Shown here one piece after another: positions 1-10,434 of a stretch of DNA of 64,000 nt; the stretch's first letter is position 1, and each line of letters begins with the position of its first letter. Source of the stretch: Aphelenchoides besseyi. Its lineage: Eukaryota > Nematoda > Chromadorea > Rhabditida > Aphelenchoididae. Made by a program: the position numbers and the translations under genes. Location of the stretch: contig JAMPIQ010000010.1 of NCBI GenBank assembly GCA_024699855.1, positions 1-64,000 of the forward strand, given 5' to 3'. The notes under the pieces were generated by a model. It saw only the letters and a list, made by a program, of their open reading frames with translations. It did no database searches and was not told the origin of the DNA.

Positions 1-1
1 G

Positions 2-932
2 AAGGAAGCCGGCGATCCGGATATCAATTCCATCATCCAGAGCCAGAACATCGTGTTCCACAGCAAGCTCATCAAGCTTGAGGAACAGATGAACCTGATC
101 GACAAGAATATCCGGTCTCTTGAGTTCCGCTATGCGGGCTATGACGGCCAAAAACAGTCCTTTGACCGGCAATTGGCGCTTTTTTTGACACAGGAGCGCG
201 ACTCCAAGGAGCGGCTCGCCAAGGACGGCGTCATCCGCAAGACCGACATGCTGGCGCTGGAGCGCGCGATCGCCGACGCCATGGGCGATATCGCCCGGCT
301 GAGCGGTGAAATGAACCAGAGCGAGGCGGAAATCGCCAAGTTCCGGCAGGAAGCGGTCATTGCCGTCAACGCCAACAAGCAGGCCGCGCTCGATGCGCTG
401 GAAACCGCCGAATCCGATCTGGACAGCGTGCGTGAACAGGTGCGTGGCGCCGCCGAAGTGCTGGAACGCACCGTCATCCGCTCCCCCGTCAACGGAACCG
501 TGGTACGCGCCTATTTACCACACGCCGGGCGGCGTTATCACCACCGGCAAGCCGATCATGGAAATCCTGCCCGCTCATGTGCCCCTTATTCTGGAGGCGC
601 AGGTGCTCAGGACCTCCATCGACCAGCTGCATGAGGGCCAGACGGCCGCGATCCGCCTGTCGGCTCTCAACCGCCGCACCACACCGGTTCTGAACGGCAA
701 GGTCTTTTACGTTTCAGCCGACAGCATCGAGGAAAATGCCGGCCTTCAGGTCAAGGACGTCTATATCGTGCGGGTGCAGATACCTGACGAGGAAATCGCC
801 AAGGTTCACAATTTTCACCCCGTGCCCGGCATGCCGGCCGACGTGCTGATCCAGACTTCGGAGCGTACCTTCTTCGAATATCTGACCAAGCCCATCTCCG
901 ACAGCATGTCCCGTGCTTTCAAGGAAAGATGA
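2..932 (+). CDS. HlyD-family membrane fusion protein of a type I secretion system (5' end outside window, frameshifted)
   Basis: This is the periplasmic adaptor that links an inner-membrane ABC exporter to an outer-membrane channel. The visible part opens in a long alpha-helical coiled-coil hairpin rich in Glu, Ala and Arg. A lipoyl/barrel motif follows (RSPVNGTVV, then YHTPGGVI and GKPIMEILP), and the C-terminal beta domain ends in SMSRAFKER. The frame changes at the TTT at 514-516, where one extra T breaks an expected RAYYHTPGG. The start lies upstream of the window. PrsE-type adaptors that export polysaccharide-modifying enzymes are the closest known role next to exo genes, but this link is inferred from position. 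The family call is firm; the substrate is unknown. Confidence 0.85.
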
Positions 933-1017
933 AGAAATATCAGTAACCTACACTGTCTTTTCCGCAGCGCTCGGCATATAATATCCAAATATGTTTCGTC
1001 GGGGCGGGAGAAGCAGC

Positions 1018-1512
1018 ATGGCGGCGATGTCGGATGTATTGCTGCTGGTCGGCAGGCTGAATTACGTGTGGACCAACACGGAAAGCCTGATGATTTATCT
1101 GATCGTCCATCTTCTGAAAGTAGAAAAGGAAGCGGCCATCGTCGTGTTCCTGACGCTCAACACCACGCGGGCGCGCATGGACCTGATCGAGCGTCTGGCG
1201 AAGCTTCCCTCCACCGATGCGAAGGACCGCAAGACCATCCTCTCCATCATGGCGCGGCTGAAGAAGGAAGCGAAGACACGCAACAAATACAATCACTGCA
1301 TCTATTCATTCGACGAAAAAGGCGAAATCGCCAGCACGCAGCTCATGCGGCTGGTGGAGGATGACAGCCAGGTGCGCTACGGCAAGGTGGAGCGCATGGA
1401 CGAGAAGGAAATCGGGCAGCTCGAAAAATCGATCGCCGACATCGTGGAGGTCAGCAAGGACATGTGGAGTTTCATCCATGCCAGTCCGCATGTCTCGGCG
1501 GATTATCTTTAG
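1018..1512 (+). CDS. conserved hypothetical protein
   Basis: I do not recognise the function. The 164-residue product is intact and mostly helical, without a signal peptide, and it has a basic middle (KRLKKEAKTRNKYNH-like region) and an acidic C-terminal third. I chose ATG 1018 because GGGAG lies 7 bases upstream; an upstream ATG at 991 has no ribosome binding site. The last 41 bases overlap the 3' end of the convergent exoQ reading frame, which is unusual and may mean that the exoQ end is mis-set by another sequence error. Confidence 0.6.
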   Translation: MAAMSDVLLLVGRLNYVWTNTESLMIYLIVHLLKVEKEAAIVVFLTLNTTRARMDLIERLAKLPSTDAKDRKTILSIMARLKKEAKTRNKYNHCIYSFDEKGEIASTQLMRLVEDDSQVRYGKVERMDEKEIGQLEKSIADIVEVSKDMWSFIHASPHVSADYL

Positions 1513-2780
1513 GCTCTCGTTTGTAACCGCATGCCGATTGCCGGGTGAGGCTCGCTCCCCCCTCCGCAGCCCTTGCCGGGAGGCACAGTTTACCGGCTGC
1601 GAAATAAAGCAGGAACGAGCCGATCTGGTACGGGAAGATGATGTCGATCTCCACGAAGGAACGCACGACAAACAGGGCGCAGATCGCAAACAGGATGACG
1701 CCCTGTGGATCACTCTTGCGCATCAGCACCGAGCGCAGATGCCCGAGCAACGTTCCGTAAAGCACCATGCCAAGCAGCAGCATGCCGACAAAGCCGTTTT
1801 CCACCACGGTTTCGATATAGGTGTTATGGAAATGGAAGCCGCTGCGGCCCGTAATGAAGAAATCGTTCCACAACCGTTCGGCATCGGGAAAACCCGCAAC
1901 CCAGAACCCCTGATAACCGACGCCGAGGATCGGCGTCTGTTTTGCCGCCTCGATGCCCTGCTGCCAGAGGTAAGTTCGGCCGGTCAGCGTCGAATCCTTG
2001 CCGAAAATGCCGAGAATGGCGTCCAGCAGGCCGAATTGCAGGGAAGCGACAGCCAGCAATGCGCCGAGACCACCGAGCACAAAAAACGTCATCTTTCGGT
2101 TCGCCGGCGAAAGCATGCCGATGGGGATGAAGCCGATGATGAGCGCGACCACCGCCGCCGTGGTAATCGTGGATGTGGGCCGATTGGGACGCAAGGAGGC
2201 TATAGGCCGACAGTAGCCCGGTGACGCCGGCAATCGGCAACCAGATGCCCCTTTGCTTGAGCACCAGCACCGATGCGGCGGCAAAAATGACGCCGAGCGA
2301 TGCATAAAAGCCGAGCTGGTTCTTGGAAGAAAAAGCGCCGACGAAACTGTAGGTGCCATCCAGCGCATCGAAGAGATAAATACCGAACAGCAGCGAATAG
2401 AGCAGAACAACGGCGATGCCGATCAGCGCGCCGCGCGTCAGCGTCCGGATAGAGATCACCCGCATCGCGATCAGCGCGCAGACGATATGCGTCATATACT
2501 GAATGGAGGCGCGCATGGTCACCGATGCCGCTTCCGACCAGAAGCTGGACAGAACCGTCAAGATGCCGAAGGCGAATATCCAGAGATAGCGCGGATAATT
2601 GCCGAGCACGCGCCGGTAATCGACAACCACCAGCGGCAGCCACATGCCATAATAGGCCAGGACCGAGATTTGGCCGAAACGCGACGAGTAAGCGAAGACG
2701 AAGAATGACAGCGCAACCGCTGCCATTCCATAAATCTCATTGCGTTCGGGATCGATCAGCGCCGATTTGGCGATCCGCAT
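1472..2780 (-). CDS. exoQ: ExoQ-like exopolysaccharide polymerase (Wzy/O-antigen ligase family), frameshifted
   Basis: This is a polytopic inner-membrane protein expected to polymerise lipid-linked octasaccharide repeats in the periplasm. Many hydrophobic helices are visible. The Wzy/WaaL region reads GRTYLWQQGIEAAKQTPILGVGYQGFW and then FHNTYIETVVENG, which is the usual conserved loop of this family. Translation changes frame near 2177, where one base seems missing after LLASQS. The start ATG at 2780 follows GAGG and lies 7 bases after the exoF stop, so the two are co-transcribed. Order exoY-exoF-exoQ matches Sinorhizobium meliloti. The last roughly 40 residues are of doubtful frame because they overlap the neighbouring convergent gene. 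Confidence 0.8.
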
Positions 2781-2787
2781 TAAAACC

Positions 2788-4045
2788 TCACTGCATCAGG
2801 ATTTCAGACGAGACCTTGATGACATCGCCGGGCTGGAGCATGGCGTTTTCATCCACCTTCAGCTCCTTCGGCTTGCCGTTTTCCTCACGCACCACGACGT
2901 AGCTGATCGTCGCTGATTTGCCCGAGGGATCGAAACGGATCGCCTCGGCCGATTGCGCCAGCGCTTCCGACATCAATTCGCGGCTGGTGGTCAGTTGCAG
3001 ATTGAGCTTGTCGAGTTCGGCTTCCGTGTCCTGCAATTCCTTGGAGCGCTGCGCCACCCAGTCGTTACGCAGGTTGATCTCGTCCTGGGTCGCCTTGTTG
3101 ATATCCTGTTTGGCGCGCAGCGACTGCGTATCGATATCGAGCAGGTTGGATTCCACTTCGGCCGCGCGTTCTTCCGCGGAAATACGCCGCTGCGACAGCG
3201 CGAGCCCTTGCTCGTTCAGCCGGTTGACCCGGTCGCGGTCCTCGTTGGCAAGCTGGAGCTGACGATTCTGCGTCTCTGATTTCTTCTTCAGGGATTCGAC
3301 TTCGCTCTGCAGAAGAGCGTGCAGGTCCGTCAGCGCCTTGAGCTGCAGGGTGTAACGTTCGGTGCGCGATTTCATCAGCGCGCTTTCGCTGGCCAGCAGC
3401 ACGTCGATCTCGCCGATCTTTTCCATTTCAGGCGTCTTGGCGATGGTCGCATCACCCTTGACCTCCGCGACCAGCCGCGCCTGACGGGCGAGCAGCCTTG
3501 CACGCTGGTTGTCATAGACGGCGGCGTCACCGCGGGCATTGATGAAGTCGCGGGCAAAACGCTGCCCGGCATCCGAGCGCCGCAGGCCGCCGGCAAGGCT
3601 GACGGCCTTCAGCACGGTGAGATTGGCGGCATAGGGATATTCGCCCGGCGTCTGCACGTCGCCGCTCAAGAAGATCGGTCGGAACTGTGCGATCTCGACG
3701 GAGGCCGAAGGCAGGTTGCGAAGGGCGAACTTGCTCTGAAGCTGGGCTCCAATCTCTTCGCTGACCTCCGATGGGGTCTTGCCCGCAACATCCAGCTGAC
3801 CGATGAAAGGCAGCGACAGCGCCCCCAGACGGACCGACGGAATAATCGCCGTTGATCACATCCCAGTTGCGGATGCTGCCATCCGCCGGCTGCCATTCGG
3901 CAACACGGATACGCAGCTTGTCAGCGGTACCGAGCTTATATTGAGCGCCATCCGCAGCCATGGCGGAGAGCGGCGCGGCAAGGGCGACGGAAGCGGCAAA
4001 TACGAAGGCCACAAACGGGCGGCGGGCGGCAGACAAGCCGTTCAT
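2788..4045 (-). CDS. exoF: ExoF-like polysaccharide export outer-membrane protein, frameshifted
   Basis: This belongs to the polysaccharide export (Wza/BexD/ExoF) family, which forms the outer-membrane route for succinoglycan-type polymer. It has a signal peptide of about 30 residues (hydrophobic stretch ending SAMAADG), then the poly-export motif (YKLGTADKLRIRV). After the break comes an SLBB-type segment (FLSGDVQTPGEYPYAANLTVLKAVSLAGG), followed by a long coiled coil of about 180 residues and a C-terminal soluble-ligand-binding-like end (MLQPGDVIKVSSEI). The frame breaks in the C-run at 3822-3826 (one extra C); correcting it gives SGALSLPFIGQLDVAGKTP. The start has GGGAG 8 bases upstream. 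It sits 194 bases downstream of exoY. Confidence 0.85.
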
Positions 4046-4239
4046 CGGGAAACTCCCTGTTAGCGGATCGCCACACGGGCGATCCGGCCGTCGCGCAACT
4101 GGGCAGGGCCGGCTGCACAGTGCCGCGAAAAGCGGCCGGTATGATTAGCACCAATGACGCACCCAAAGACCGGACTTGGGATCCCGGTCGGGGTGCGTGT
4201 CGAAACGAAGATCGATAAAGCCGAACTCAATATCGGTTT

Positions 4240-4920
4240 TCAGTAGCTTCCGCGTGAAAGGCACACGGCGGGAATGGTCTTGACGATGATGAAGACATCC
4301 TGCCGCATCGACCAGTTCTGCACATAGTGCGTGTCGAAAGCGACGCGGGTCTTGTAGGATACGTCGTTGCGACCGCTGATCTGCCACAGGCCGGTCAGGC
4401 CAGGACGGGTGCTGAGATAATAAGCGGCAGCGCTTTCATAATAGCTCAGTTCCTCATCCACGACCGGGCGTGGACCAACCACGCTCATTTCACCGCGAAT
4501 AATGTTGAGGAGCTGCGGCAGTTCGTCGAGCGAGAGCTTGCGCAGCACGGCGCCGACAGCCGTAACACGCGGGTCGTTCTTGAGCTTGCGGGTAGCGCGC
4601 CATTCCTCGGCGGCTTCCGGATTGGCGGCAAGATACTGCCGCAGAATTTCATCGCCGTTCATCGCCATCGTCCTGAATTTCAGGCAATGGAAATAGCGGC
4701 CATTATGTCCCACACGCCGGTGGCCATAAAAGATCGGGCCGGGATCGGACAATTTCACCAGCGCGGCGATCAACAGGAATATCGGGCTGAAGATGAGCAG
4801 CGCAAGCGCAGCCGATGTCATATCGAAGCTGCGCTTTGCGATGCCCCCGATAGGGAAACTGACATCGAAGTCTTCGGAGCTGCTGAGTGTCTGTTCAGCC
4901 GATTGGGTCGCGGACTTCAT
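4240..4920 (-). CDS. exoY: ExoY undecaprenyl-phosphate galactosephosphotransferase (priming sugar transferase)
   Basis: ExoY transfers galactose-1-phosphate from UDP-galactose to undecaprenyl phosphate, the first step of succinoglycan synthesis at the inner membrane. The 226-residue protein is intact. It has one N-terminal hydrophobic helix (about residues 30-55), then the bacterial sugar transferase domain with KFRTM, DELPQLLN, GEMSVVGPRP, RPGLTGLWQISGR and the C-terminal VCLSRGSY. It closely resembles the S. meliloti protein as I recall it. The open frame extends 68 codons upstream, but the start is set at 4920 by GGAG 8 bases before the ATG and by the family N-terminus (MKSATQS). No exoX-like inhibitor gene is seen upstream. 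Confidence 0.93.
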   Translation of the reverse strand: MKSATQSAEQTLSSSEDFDVSFPIGGIAKRSFDMTSAALALLIFSPIFLLIAALVKLSDPGPIFYGHRRVGHNGRYFHCLKFRTMAMNGDEILRQYLAANPEAAEEWRATRKLKNDPRVTAVGAVLRKLSLDELPQLLNIIRGEMSVVGPRPVVDEELSYYESAAAYYLSTRPGLTGLWQISGRNDVSYKTRVAFDTHYVQNWSMRQDVFIIVKTIPAVCLSRGSY

Positions 4921-5539
4921 AGAGAGAACTCCATTTATGTTTTGCGATTGGTCGGTGCCCGGAGGCGCGTCTTTCCGTCTAAAAGAGATAACAAGTCTGT
5001 GTTCGGAATTTGATGCTAATGGATTTTTTGTAAGGCACATTGGCCATAACCGTCTATGCGATTTCTTGCGCGAGCGGCCGATCAACGTCCGGGCAATATT
5101 AACGGTTGCATAAAAAAGCAACAAATGTGCCGGCGGCCATGTGTTGAGAGCATGGGTACCGGCCCGGCATGTATTGGGTTTTGTGCCGGCGACAGTCTTT
5201 TCTTATGTGTTTCTTATGACTTGGCGAGATGAGACAGGAACGTTAAGAACAGCCGCGTCCGTAACAGACTATAAAAATTTTTTGCATCGCAGCAAGATTG
5301 TGGCAATGCATATAAAATTTGACATATCGGTAAGGATTTTTTTGCCGGACATTGCCAAGCCGCCAAGAAAAAGCGATGGAAAAATTGCTAAAAGGGCGCA
5401 AACACGGCAAAAGAGTGGCAAGAAACTGCATTCTAGTCATGGCAGCCACGCAAAATTGCCGTAGCTGCCGGCCATTTTTTACCGAATCGCCGCGACCTGG
5501 CCGTTCTATGCGCGTTACGAAGCGCAAAAACCGCTGGAA
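4921..5539. promoter_or_regulatory. non-coding leader and promoter region upstream of exoY
   Basis: This stretch of about 620 bases between exoY and the PuuR-like gene holds no convincing gene. It is clearly more AT-rich than its surroundings, especially 5230-5360, where several A/T tracts occur. It presumably contains the exoY promoter and a long untranslated leader. I could not define a transcription start or an operator. Confidence 0.4.
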
Positions 5540-6089
5540 TCAGAAGGTTGGCGGGTGTGCAGGCGCTGATGACCTCACACGGCACGGGACCGACGCAACG
5601 GAAACGATGCGGCCTGCGGCTTTCGAAATAATAGGCGTCGCCCGGCCCGAGCACCCGCCTCTCCTCGTCGACCGTCACTTCCAGCCGCCCGGAGAGAATG
5701 ATTCCTCCTTCCTCGCCATCGTGAACGAGCGGAACCTTGCCGGTATCGGCGCCCGGCTGGTAACATTCCTTGAGGATTTGCAGGCTGCGGCCGAAGACAT
5801 TCTCGCCCACCTGCCGGAAGGATATCGGCCCCTTGCCGATTTCAACCAGCTCATCCGCCCGGTAAAAAGCCTTGCGGCTCGTCTCCGGCTCGAAAGCGAA
5901 AAACTCAGCAAGGCCGATCGGTATGCCGTCGAGAATGCGTTTCAGCGCGCCGACGGAAGGGTTCGAGGTATTGGATTCGATCAGAGAAATCGTCGAATTG
6001 GTGACACCGGCACGCCTTGCCAGTTCTCGCTGGGAAATATTGTGGCGCAGCCGCAAATGGCGCAAACGCCCGCCTATATCCACCGACAT
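5540..6089 (-). CDS. PuuR-like XRE-cupin transcriptional regulator (3' frameshift)
   Basis: This is a repressor-type regulator of polyamine or amine catabolism genes. An XRE helix-turn-helix lies at residues about 8-62 (LRHLRLRHNISQRELARRAGVTNSTISLIE) and a cupin sensor domain at about 110-180 (GGIILSGRLEVTV, LGPGDAYYFESRRPHRFR). The family normally ends CTPPTF. Here the raw frame reads past that point, but removing one G from GGG at 5553-5555 gives exactly CTPPTF and a TGA at 5540-5542. It is divergent from the aminotransferase at 6236 across a 146-base shared promoter region, so it probably controls that gene. Confidence 0.87.
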
Positions 6090-6235
6090 GCCTGAGCCCC
6101 CGTTGCCCTTGTTCGAAATATCGAAAACCCGAGTTCAGGCCTATAGCATTTTCAATGGCTTGGCCACAGAGAGAAAAGGGCTTGTTCAGTCGCGAAAATA
6201 GCATTCAATCACCGGCAACGAAACAGGAGACCACC

Positions 6236-7571
6236 ATGGACAACCCGAGCCGATCCAATTCCACCTCGCTTGACAGCTACTGGATGCCGTTTACCGCCAA
6301 CCGGCAGTTCAAGGCCAATCCCCGCCTGCTGACGAGCGCCGAAGGCATGTATTACACCAGCAATGACGGTCGCCAGGTTCTCGACGGCACGGCTGGCCTT
6401 TGGTGCGTCAATGCCGGCCACGGCCGCCAGCAGATCGCGTCTGCCGTCAAGCACCAGCTTTCGACAATGGATTACGCGCCCTCCTTCCAGATGGGCCACC
6501 CGGTTGCCTTTGAGTTCGCCGAGCGGCTGGCGGAGATTGCGCCCGGCCCGGAAGGCGCGAAACTGGACCGTGTCTTCTATACGGGCTCCGGATCGGAATC
6601 GGTCGATACGGCGCTGAAGATCGCCATTGCCTATCAGCGCGCCATCGGCCAAGGCACCCGCAGCCGGTTGATCGGTCGTGAGCGCGGTTATCATGGCGTC
6701 GGTTTCGGCGGCATCTCCGTGGGCGGCCTCGTCAACAACCGTCGTGTTTTCCCGCAAATCCCCGCAGACCACCTGCGTCATACCCATGATCCGGCGAAGA
6801 ACAGCTTCGTGAAGGGCCAGCCCGAGCACGGCGCCGAGCTTGCGGACGACCTGGAACGTCTGGTCGCCCTGCATGGGCGCGGAAACCATCGCCGCCTGCA
6901 TCGTCGAACCGGTCGCCGGCTCCACCGGCGTGCTGGTGCCGCCAAAGGGTTATCTGGAGCGCCTGCGCGCCGTCTGCGACAAGCACGGCATCCTCTTGAT
7001 CTTCGATGAGGTCATCACCGGTTTCGGCCGCATGGGCTCCACCTTCGCCACCAACTATTTTGGCGTTACCCCAGATATCGTCACCACCGCCAAGGGGCTG
7101 ACCAACGGCGCGATCCCGATGGGCGCGGTCTTCACCAGCCGCAAGGTGCACGATGCGCTGATGCATGGGCCGGAAAACCAGATCGAGCTGTTCCACGGCT
7201 ATACCTATTCCGGCCACCCCGTCGCCTGCGCCGCCGGTATCGCGACGCTCGACATCTATCGCGATGAGGGCCTTTTCACCCGCGCGGCCGAATTGCAGGA
7301 TGTCTGGCACGACGCCATCCATTCCCTGAAGGGCCTGCCGAATGTCATCGACATCCGCACCATCGGCTTCATCGCCGGCATCGAACTGCAAGCGCGCGAC
7401 GGTGCTGCCGGCACACGCGCCTATGATGTCTTCGTGGATTGCTTCGAGCGCGGCCTGCTCATTCGCGTCACCGGCGACATCATCGCCCTTTCGCCGCCGC
7501 TGATCGCCGAAAAATCCCATTTCGACGATATTGTTTCGATCCTCGGCGACGCCCTGAAACGCGCGCAATAA
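6236..7571 (+). CDS. class III omega-aminotransferase (beta-alanine/amine:pyruvate type), frameshifted
   Basis: This is a PLP-dependent transaminase that moves an amino group from an omega-amine such as beta-alanine or a polyamine derivative to pyruvate. The N-terminus (LDSYWMPFTANRQFK) and DGTAGLWCVNAGHGR are typical of beta-alanine:pyruvate aminotransferases. FYTGSGSESVDTALKIA, IIFDEVITGFGR-type and TTAKGLTNGAIPMGAV (catalytic Lys near residue 285) are all present. The frame breaks at GGG 6875-6877 (one extra G); corrected text reads LVALHGAETIAACIVEPVAGSTG. ATG 6236 follows AGGAGA. It is divergent from the PuuR-like regulator, which supports a role in amine catabolism. The exact substrate is not determined. 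Confidence 0.88.
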
Positions 7572-7596
7572 AAGTACAAATTTCTAATATAGAAAG

Positions 7597-7624
7597 GGCT
7601 GCAATAACAAATGCAGCCTTTTTT
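7597..7624 (+). terminator. rho-independent terminator after the aminotransferase
   Basis: Arms GGCTGCA (7597-7603) and TGCAGCC (7612-7618) pair perfectly around an 8-base loop and are followed by six T. It lies 26 bases after the aminotransferase stop. Confidence 0.85.
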
Positions 7625-7714
7625 GCATTTATCGAGCCTTCAGCGAAAATAGAACATTTATTAAGCATGTTCTATTATGTTCACAAAGTATAACAATTGC
7701 GTGGGAACGCTCAT

Positions 7715-9535
7715 ATGGCCTCGATTCAAAAAAAGATAATATTGGCAGGCATTGCAATCTTTTCCATCACCGGCAGCGCCGCGGGTGTCGGCATATGGGC
7801 GGCGGAGACGCTGAACCGTAACAGCGAATATGTGGCGCTTTCGGCGGACGTGCTTCGCAACCACATGCAGGCGGACATGATGCATGACGCGCTGCGGTCA
7901 GACGTGCTTGCCGCCATTCTTTCCGCCGATGCCAGAATGGACCTCGACCTCAAGGCCGTTAAGGCCGATCTTGCCGAACACGAAGCCAGTTTTCGCGAAG
8001 TGATCGAGGCAAACAAGTCACTGTCATCAGGCACGAATGTCAAAGCCGTCATAGACGGGGTCGAAAAGCCGCTTCTCGCCTATATGGATGCCGCCAACGC
8101 GGTGGTCGGACTTGCCGAATCCAGCCCCGAAGAGGCCATCAAGCTGATGCCGGAATTCATGCAGCAATTCTCCGCGCTTGAAAAAGCGATGGAAGCGGCG
8201 GGCGACCAGATTCAGGCGCTTTCCGACACTGCATCGGCCGAAAGTGAAAAGACCAAGGCGGCAATCAACCTCGCCTTACAGGGACTTCTGGTTCTGGCGG
8301 CGCTTTTCTCCACCGGGCTTTTTCTGCTCACCCGCAAATCGATTATCCGTCCCATCCTGCAATTGTCGAAAAATATGGAGACCCTGGCGGGCGGCGATAC
8401 GTCTCAACCGCCCTCGGGCACGGACCGCAAGGACGAGATCGGCTCCATGTCCAGCGCTGTCGAGATTTTCCGACAGGCCGCCATCGCCAACCGGGTACTA
8501 GAGGAGCAGGCAGCGGCGGCCCGCAGACAGGCGGAAGCCGATCAGGAAGCGACGCGGCGGCAGGCGGAAGAAGACGCTTCAGAAAGGCTGCGCATCGCAA
8601 CCTCCGGCCTTGCGGCCGGCCTCAAGCGGCTCGCCTCCGGTGATCTGGCCTTCCAGTTGAATGACGCCTTCGCCCCACAATTCGAGGCCCTGCGTCATGA
8701 TTTCAACACCTCGGTCCGGCAATTGGCCGAGACCCTTTTTGCCATTTCCGACGGGATAGGCACAATCGACGGCAGCAGCCGGGAAATCGCCGCAGGTGCC
8801 GGCGATCTTTCCCGCCGCACGGAAAATCAAGCCGCTTCCCTTGAGCAGACGGCAGCGGCGCTCGATGAAATCACCGTCAATGTCTCGAATGCCAACAAGC
8901 GGGCCGCAGAAGCGCGGCTCGCTGCCACCGATGCCAACCATAGCGCCCTGAAATCGGTGGAGGTGGTAAGCCATGCCGAGGAAGCCATGCGCCGTATCGA
9001 GGCCTCGTCACGGCAGATCACCGGCATCATCGGCGTCATTGACGAAATCGCCTTCCAGACCAATCTTCTGGCGCTGAATGCCGGGGTTGAGGCTGCCCGC
9101 GCCGGCGAGAGCGGCAAGGGCTTTGCGGTTGTTGCACAGGAGGTGCGCGATCTCGCCCAGCGCTCGGCAAAGGCCGCAAGCGAAATCCGTGACCATATCC
9201 GGCAGTCGTCCGTGGAGGTCGAGAGCGGTGTGAAGCTGGTTCTCGATACCGGCACAGCACTGAAGGATATCAGTGAACGCATCGCCGGCATCGACCGCCA
9301 TATGAATGCCATCGCCACATCGGCCACCGAGCAATCAACCGGTCTGTCCGAAATCAACGCGGCGGTGAACTCCATGGATCACGCCACCCAGCAAAATGCG
9401 GCCATGGTGGAGCAATCCACCGCCGCGTCAGCCACGCTTGCCTCGGAAACAGCAAAGTTGCGTGCCTTGGTGTCGCGCTTCCGCCTGGAAATGGAAACGG
9501 CCAGCAGTCAGGATCAGCCACGCCGAGTAGCTTGA
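7715..9535 (+). CDS. methyl-accepting chemotaxis protein, transmembrane
   Basis: This chemoreceptor signals through CheA/CheW. The 606-residue protein is intact. It has TM1 at about 8-28, a periplasmic helical sensor domain of about 155 residues, TM2 at about 184-206, a HAMP domain just after (IIRPILQLSKNMETLAGGD), a coiled coil and a second HAMP-like segment (LAAGLKRLASGDLAFQ). The methyl-accepting domain has the invariant hairpin tip EIAFQTNLLALNAGVEAARAGE near residue 445. No C-terminal CheR-binding pentapeptide is seen. ATG 7715 is preceded by GGGA; an in-frame TTG at 7697 is less likely. The ligand is unknown. The AT-rich spacer before it probably carries its own promoter. Confidence 0.93.
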   Translation: MASIQKKIILAGIAIFSITGSAAGVGIWAAETLNRNSEYVALSADVLRNHMQADMMHDALRSDVLAAILSADARMDLDLKAVKADLAEHEASFREVIEANKSLSSGTNVKAVIDGVEKPLLAYMDAANAVVGLAESSPEEAIKLMPEFMQQFSALEKAMEAAGDQIQALSDTASAESEKTKAAINLALQGLLVLAALFSTGLFLLTRKSIIRPILQLSKNMETLAGGDTSQPPSGTDRKDEIGSMSSAVEIFRQAAIANRVLEEQAAAARRQAEADQEATRRQAEEDASERLRIATSGLAAGLKRLASGDLAFQLNDAFAPQFEALRHDFNTSVRQLAETLFAISDGIGTIDGSSREIAAGAGDLSRRTENQAASLEQTAAALDEITVNVSNANKRAAEARLAATDANHSALKSVEVVSHAEEAMRRIEASSRQITGIIGVIDEIAFQTNLLALNAGVEAARAGESGKGFAVVAQEVRDLAQRSAKAASEIRDHIRQSSVEVESGVKLVLDTGTALKDISERIAGIDRHMNAIATSATEQSTGLSEINAAVNSMDHATQQNAAMVEQSTAASATLASETAKLRALVSRFRLEMETASSQDQPRRVA

Positions 9536-9589
9536 TGTCTGCGACGAGGCGCGGATATCTCCGTGAGATGCCGGAAATCAGCCAGCACG

Positions 9590-9617
9590 CACCCACGGCA
9601 AGCCTCCGCCGTGGGTG
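9590..9617. terminator. hairpin between convergent chemoreceptor and L,D-transpeptidase genes
   Basis: Ten-base arms CACCCACGGC and GCCGTGGGTG enclose an 8-base loop. There is no strong T-run on either side, so it may act as a bidirectional but weak terminator. Confidence 0.55.
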
Positions 9618-9629
9618 TAACTCCGCCGA

Positions 9630-10415
9630 TCAATAAGTCTGCATCGGTTGCGAGAGGCCGTCGCCGATCACGCCGTTACCATATTGCGCCACGGGCACAC
9701 CTTCCTGGCCGATCGGCACGCCCTGCTGTGCGGGGCCGAGCGCCGTCACCACGATCGGCGTGCCATCGGGCACACGGTTGTAAAGGTCGATGATATCCTG
9801 GTTGAGCAGGCGCACGCAGCCTGAGGATACCGACTTGCCGATGGTCCACCATTCCGGCGAGCCATGCAGGCGGTAGATCGTGTCCTTGCCATCCTTGAAG
9901 ATATAGAGCGCGCGTGCGCCGAGCGGGTTCTTGAGACCCGGCTCCATGCCGCCATTGCGGCTGCTATAGGGTTCCAGTTCCGGCTGGCGCGCAATCATCT
10001 CATCGGGCGGCGTCCAGCGCGGCCATTGCCGCTTGTACTGAATGACGCCGCGACCGGCCCATTCAAAGCCCGCGCGGCCGAGGCCGACGCCATAACGCAT
10101 GGCCTGATTGTTCTCATAGGTGAGATAGAGGAAATGATTGGCTGTATCGACGACGATGACGCCGGGGCGTTCACCCGTCGGGTTCGCCACCATCTGCCGC
10201 AGGAACTGACGCGGAATCCGCTTGTAGGGGATTTCCGGCAGCGGGAACTGCTCGTCCGGCTTGGGGCCGTACATCAGGGCATACATCGGGTCGTCCGCCG
10301 GTGCTGCAGGCCGGGCGGCCTCACGCGCAGTTGTGTTGCAGCCCGCAAGGCCGGCAAGCGCCAGTCCACCTGCTCCAAGCAGGAAACCCCGCCGGGTCGT
10401 CGTCGTCTCGTTCAA
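9630..10415 (-). CDS. L,D-transpeptidase (YkuD/ErfK family), Tat-type lipoprotein signal
   Basis: This enzyme is expected to make 3-3 cross-links in peptidoglycan or to attach proteins to it in the periplasm. The N-terminus shows a twin-arginine motif (TTRRGFLL) and a lipobox (LAGC), so it is probably Tat-exported and lipid-anchored. The YkuD catalytic motif is present: HGSPEWWTIGKSVSSGCVR, with His and Cys in the canonical spacing. I place the start at the TTG at 10415, which follows GAGG by 8 bases; an upstream TTG at 10451 would overlap the preceding gene. It is 19 bases downstream of a second transpeptidase-like gene. Confidence 0.9.
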   Translation of the reverse strand: MNETTTTRRGFLLGAGGLALAGLAGCNTTAREAARPAAPADDPMYALMYGPKPDEQFPLPEIPYKRIPRQFLRQMVANPTGERPGVIVVDTANHFLYLTYENNQAMRYGVGLGRAGFEWAGRGVIQYKRQWPRWTPPDEMIARQPELEPYSSRNGGMEPGLKNPLGARALYIFKDGKDTIYRLHGSPEWWTIGKSVSSGCVRLLNQDIIDLYNRVPDGTPIVVTALGPAQQGVPIGQEGVPVAQYGNGVIGDGLSQPMQTY

Positions 10416-10434
10416 TTGAAAAACCTCATTTACG

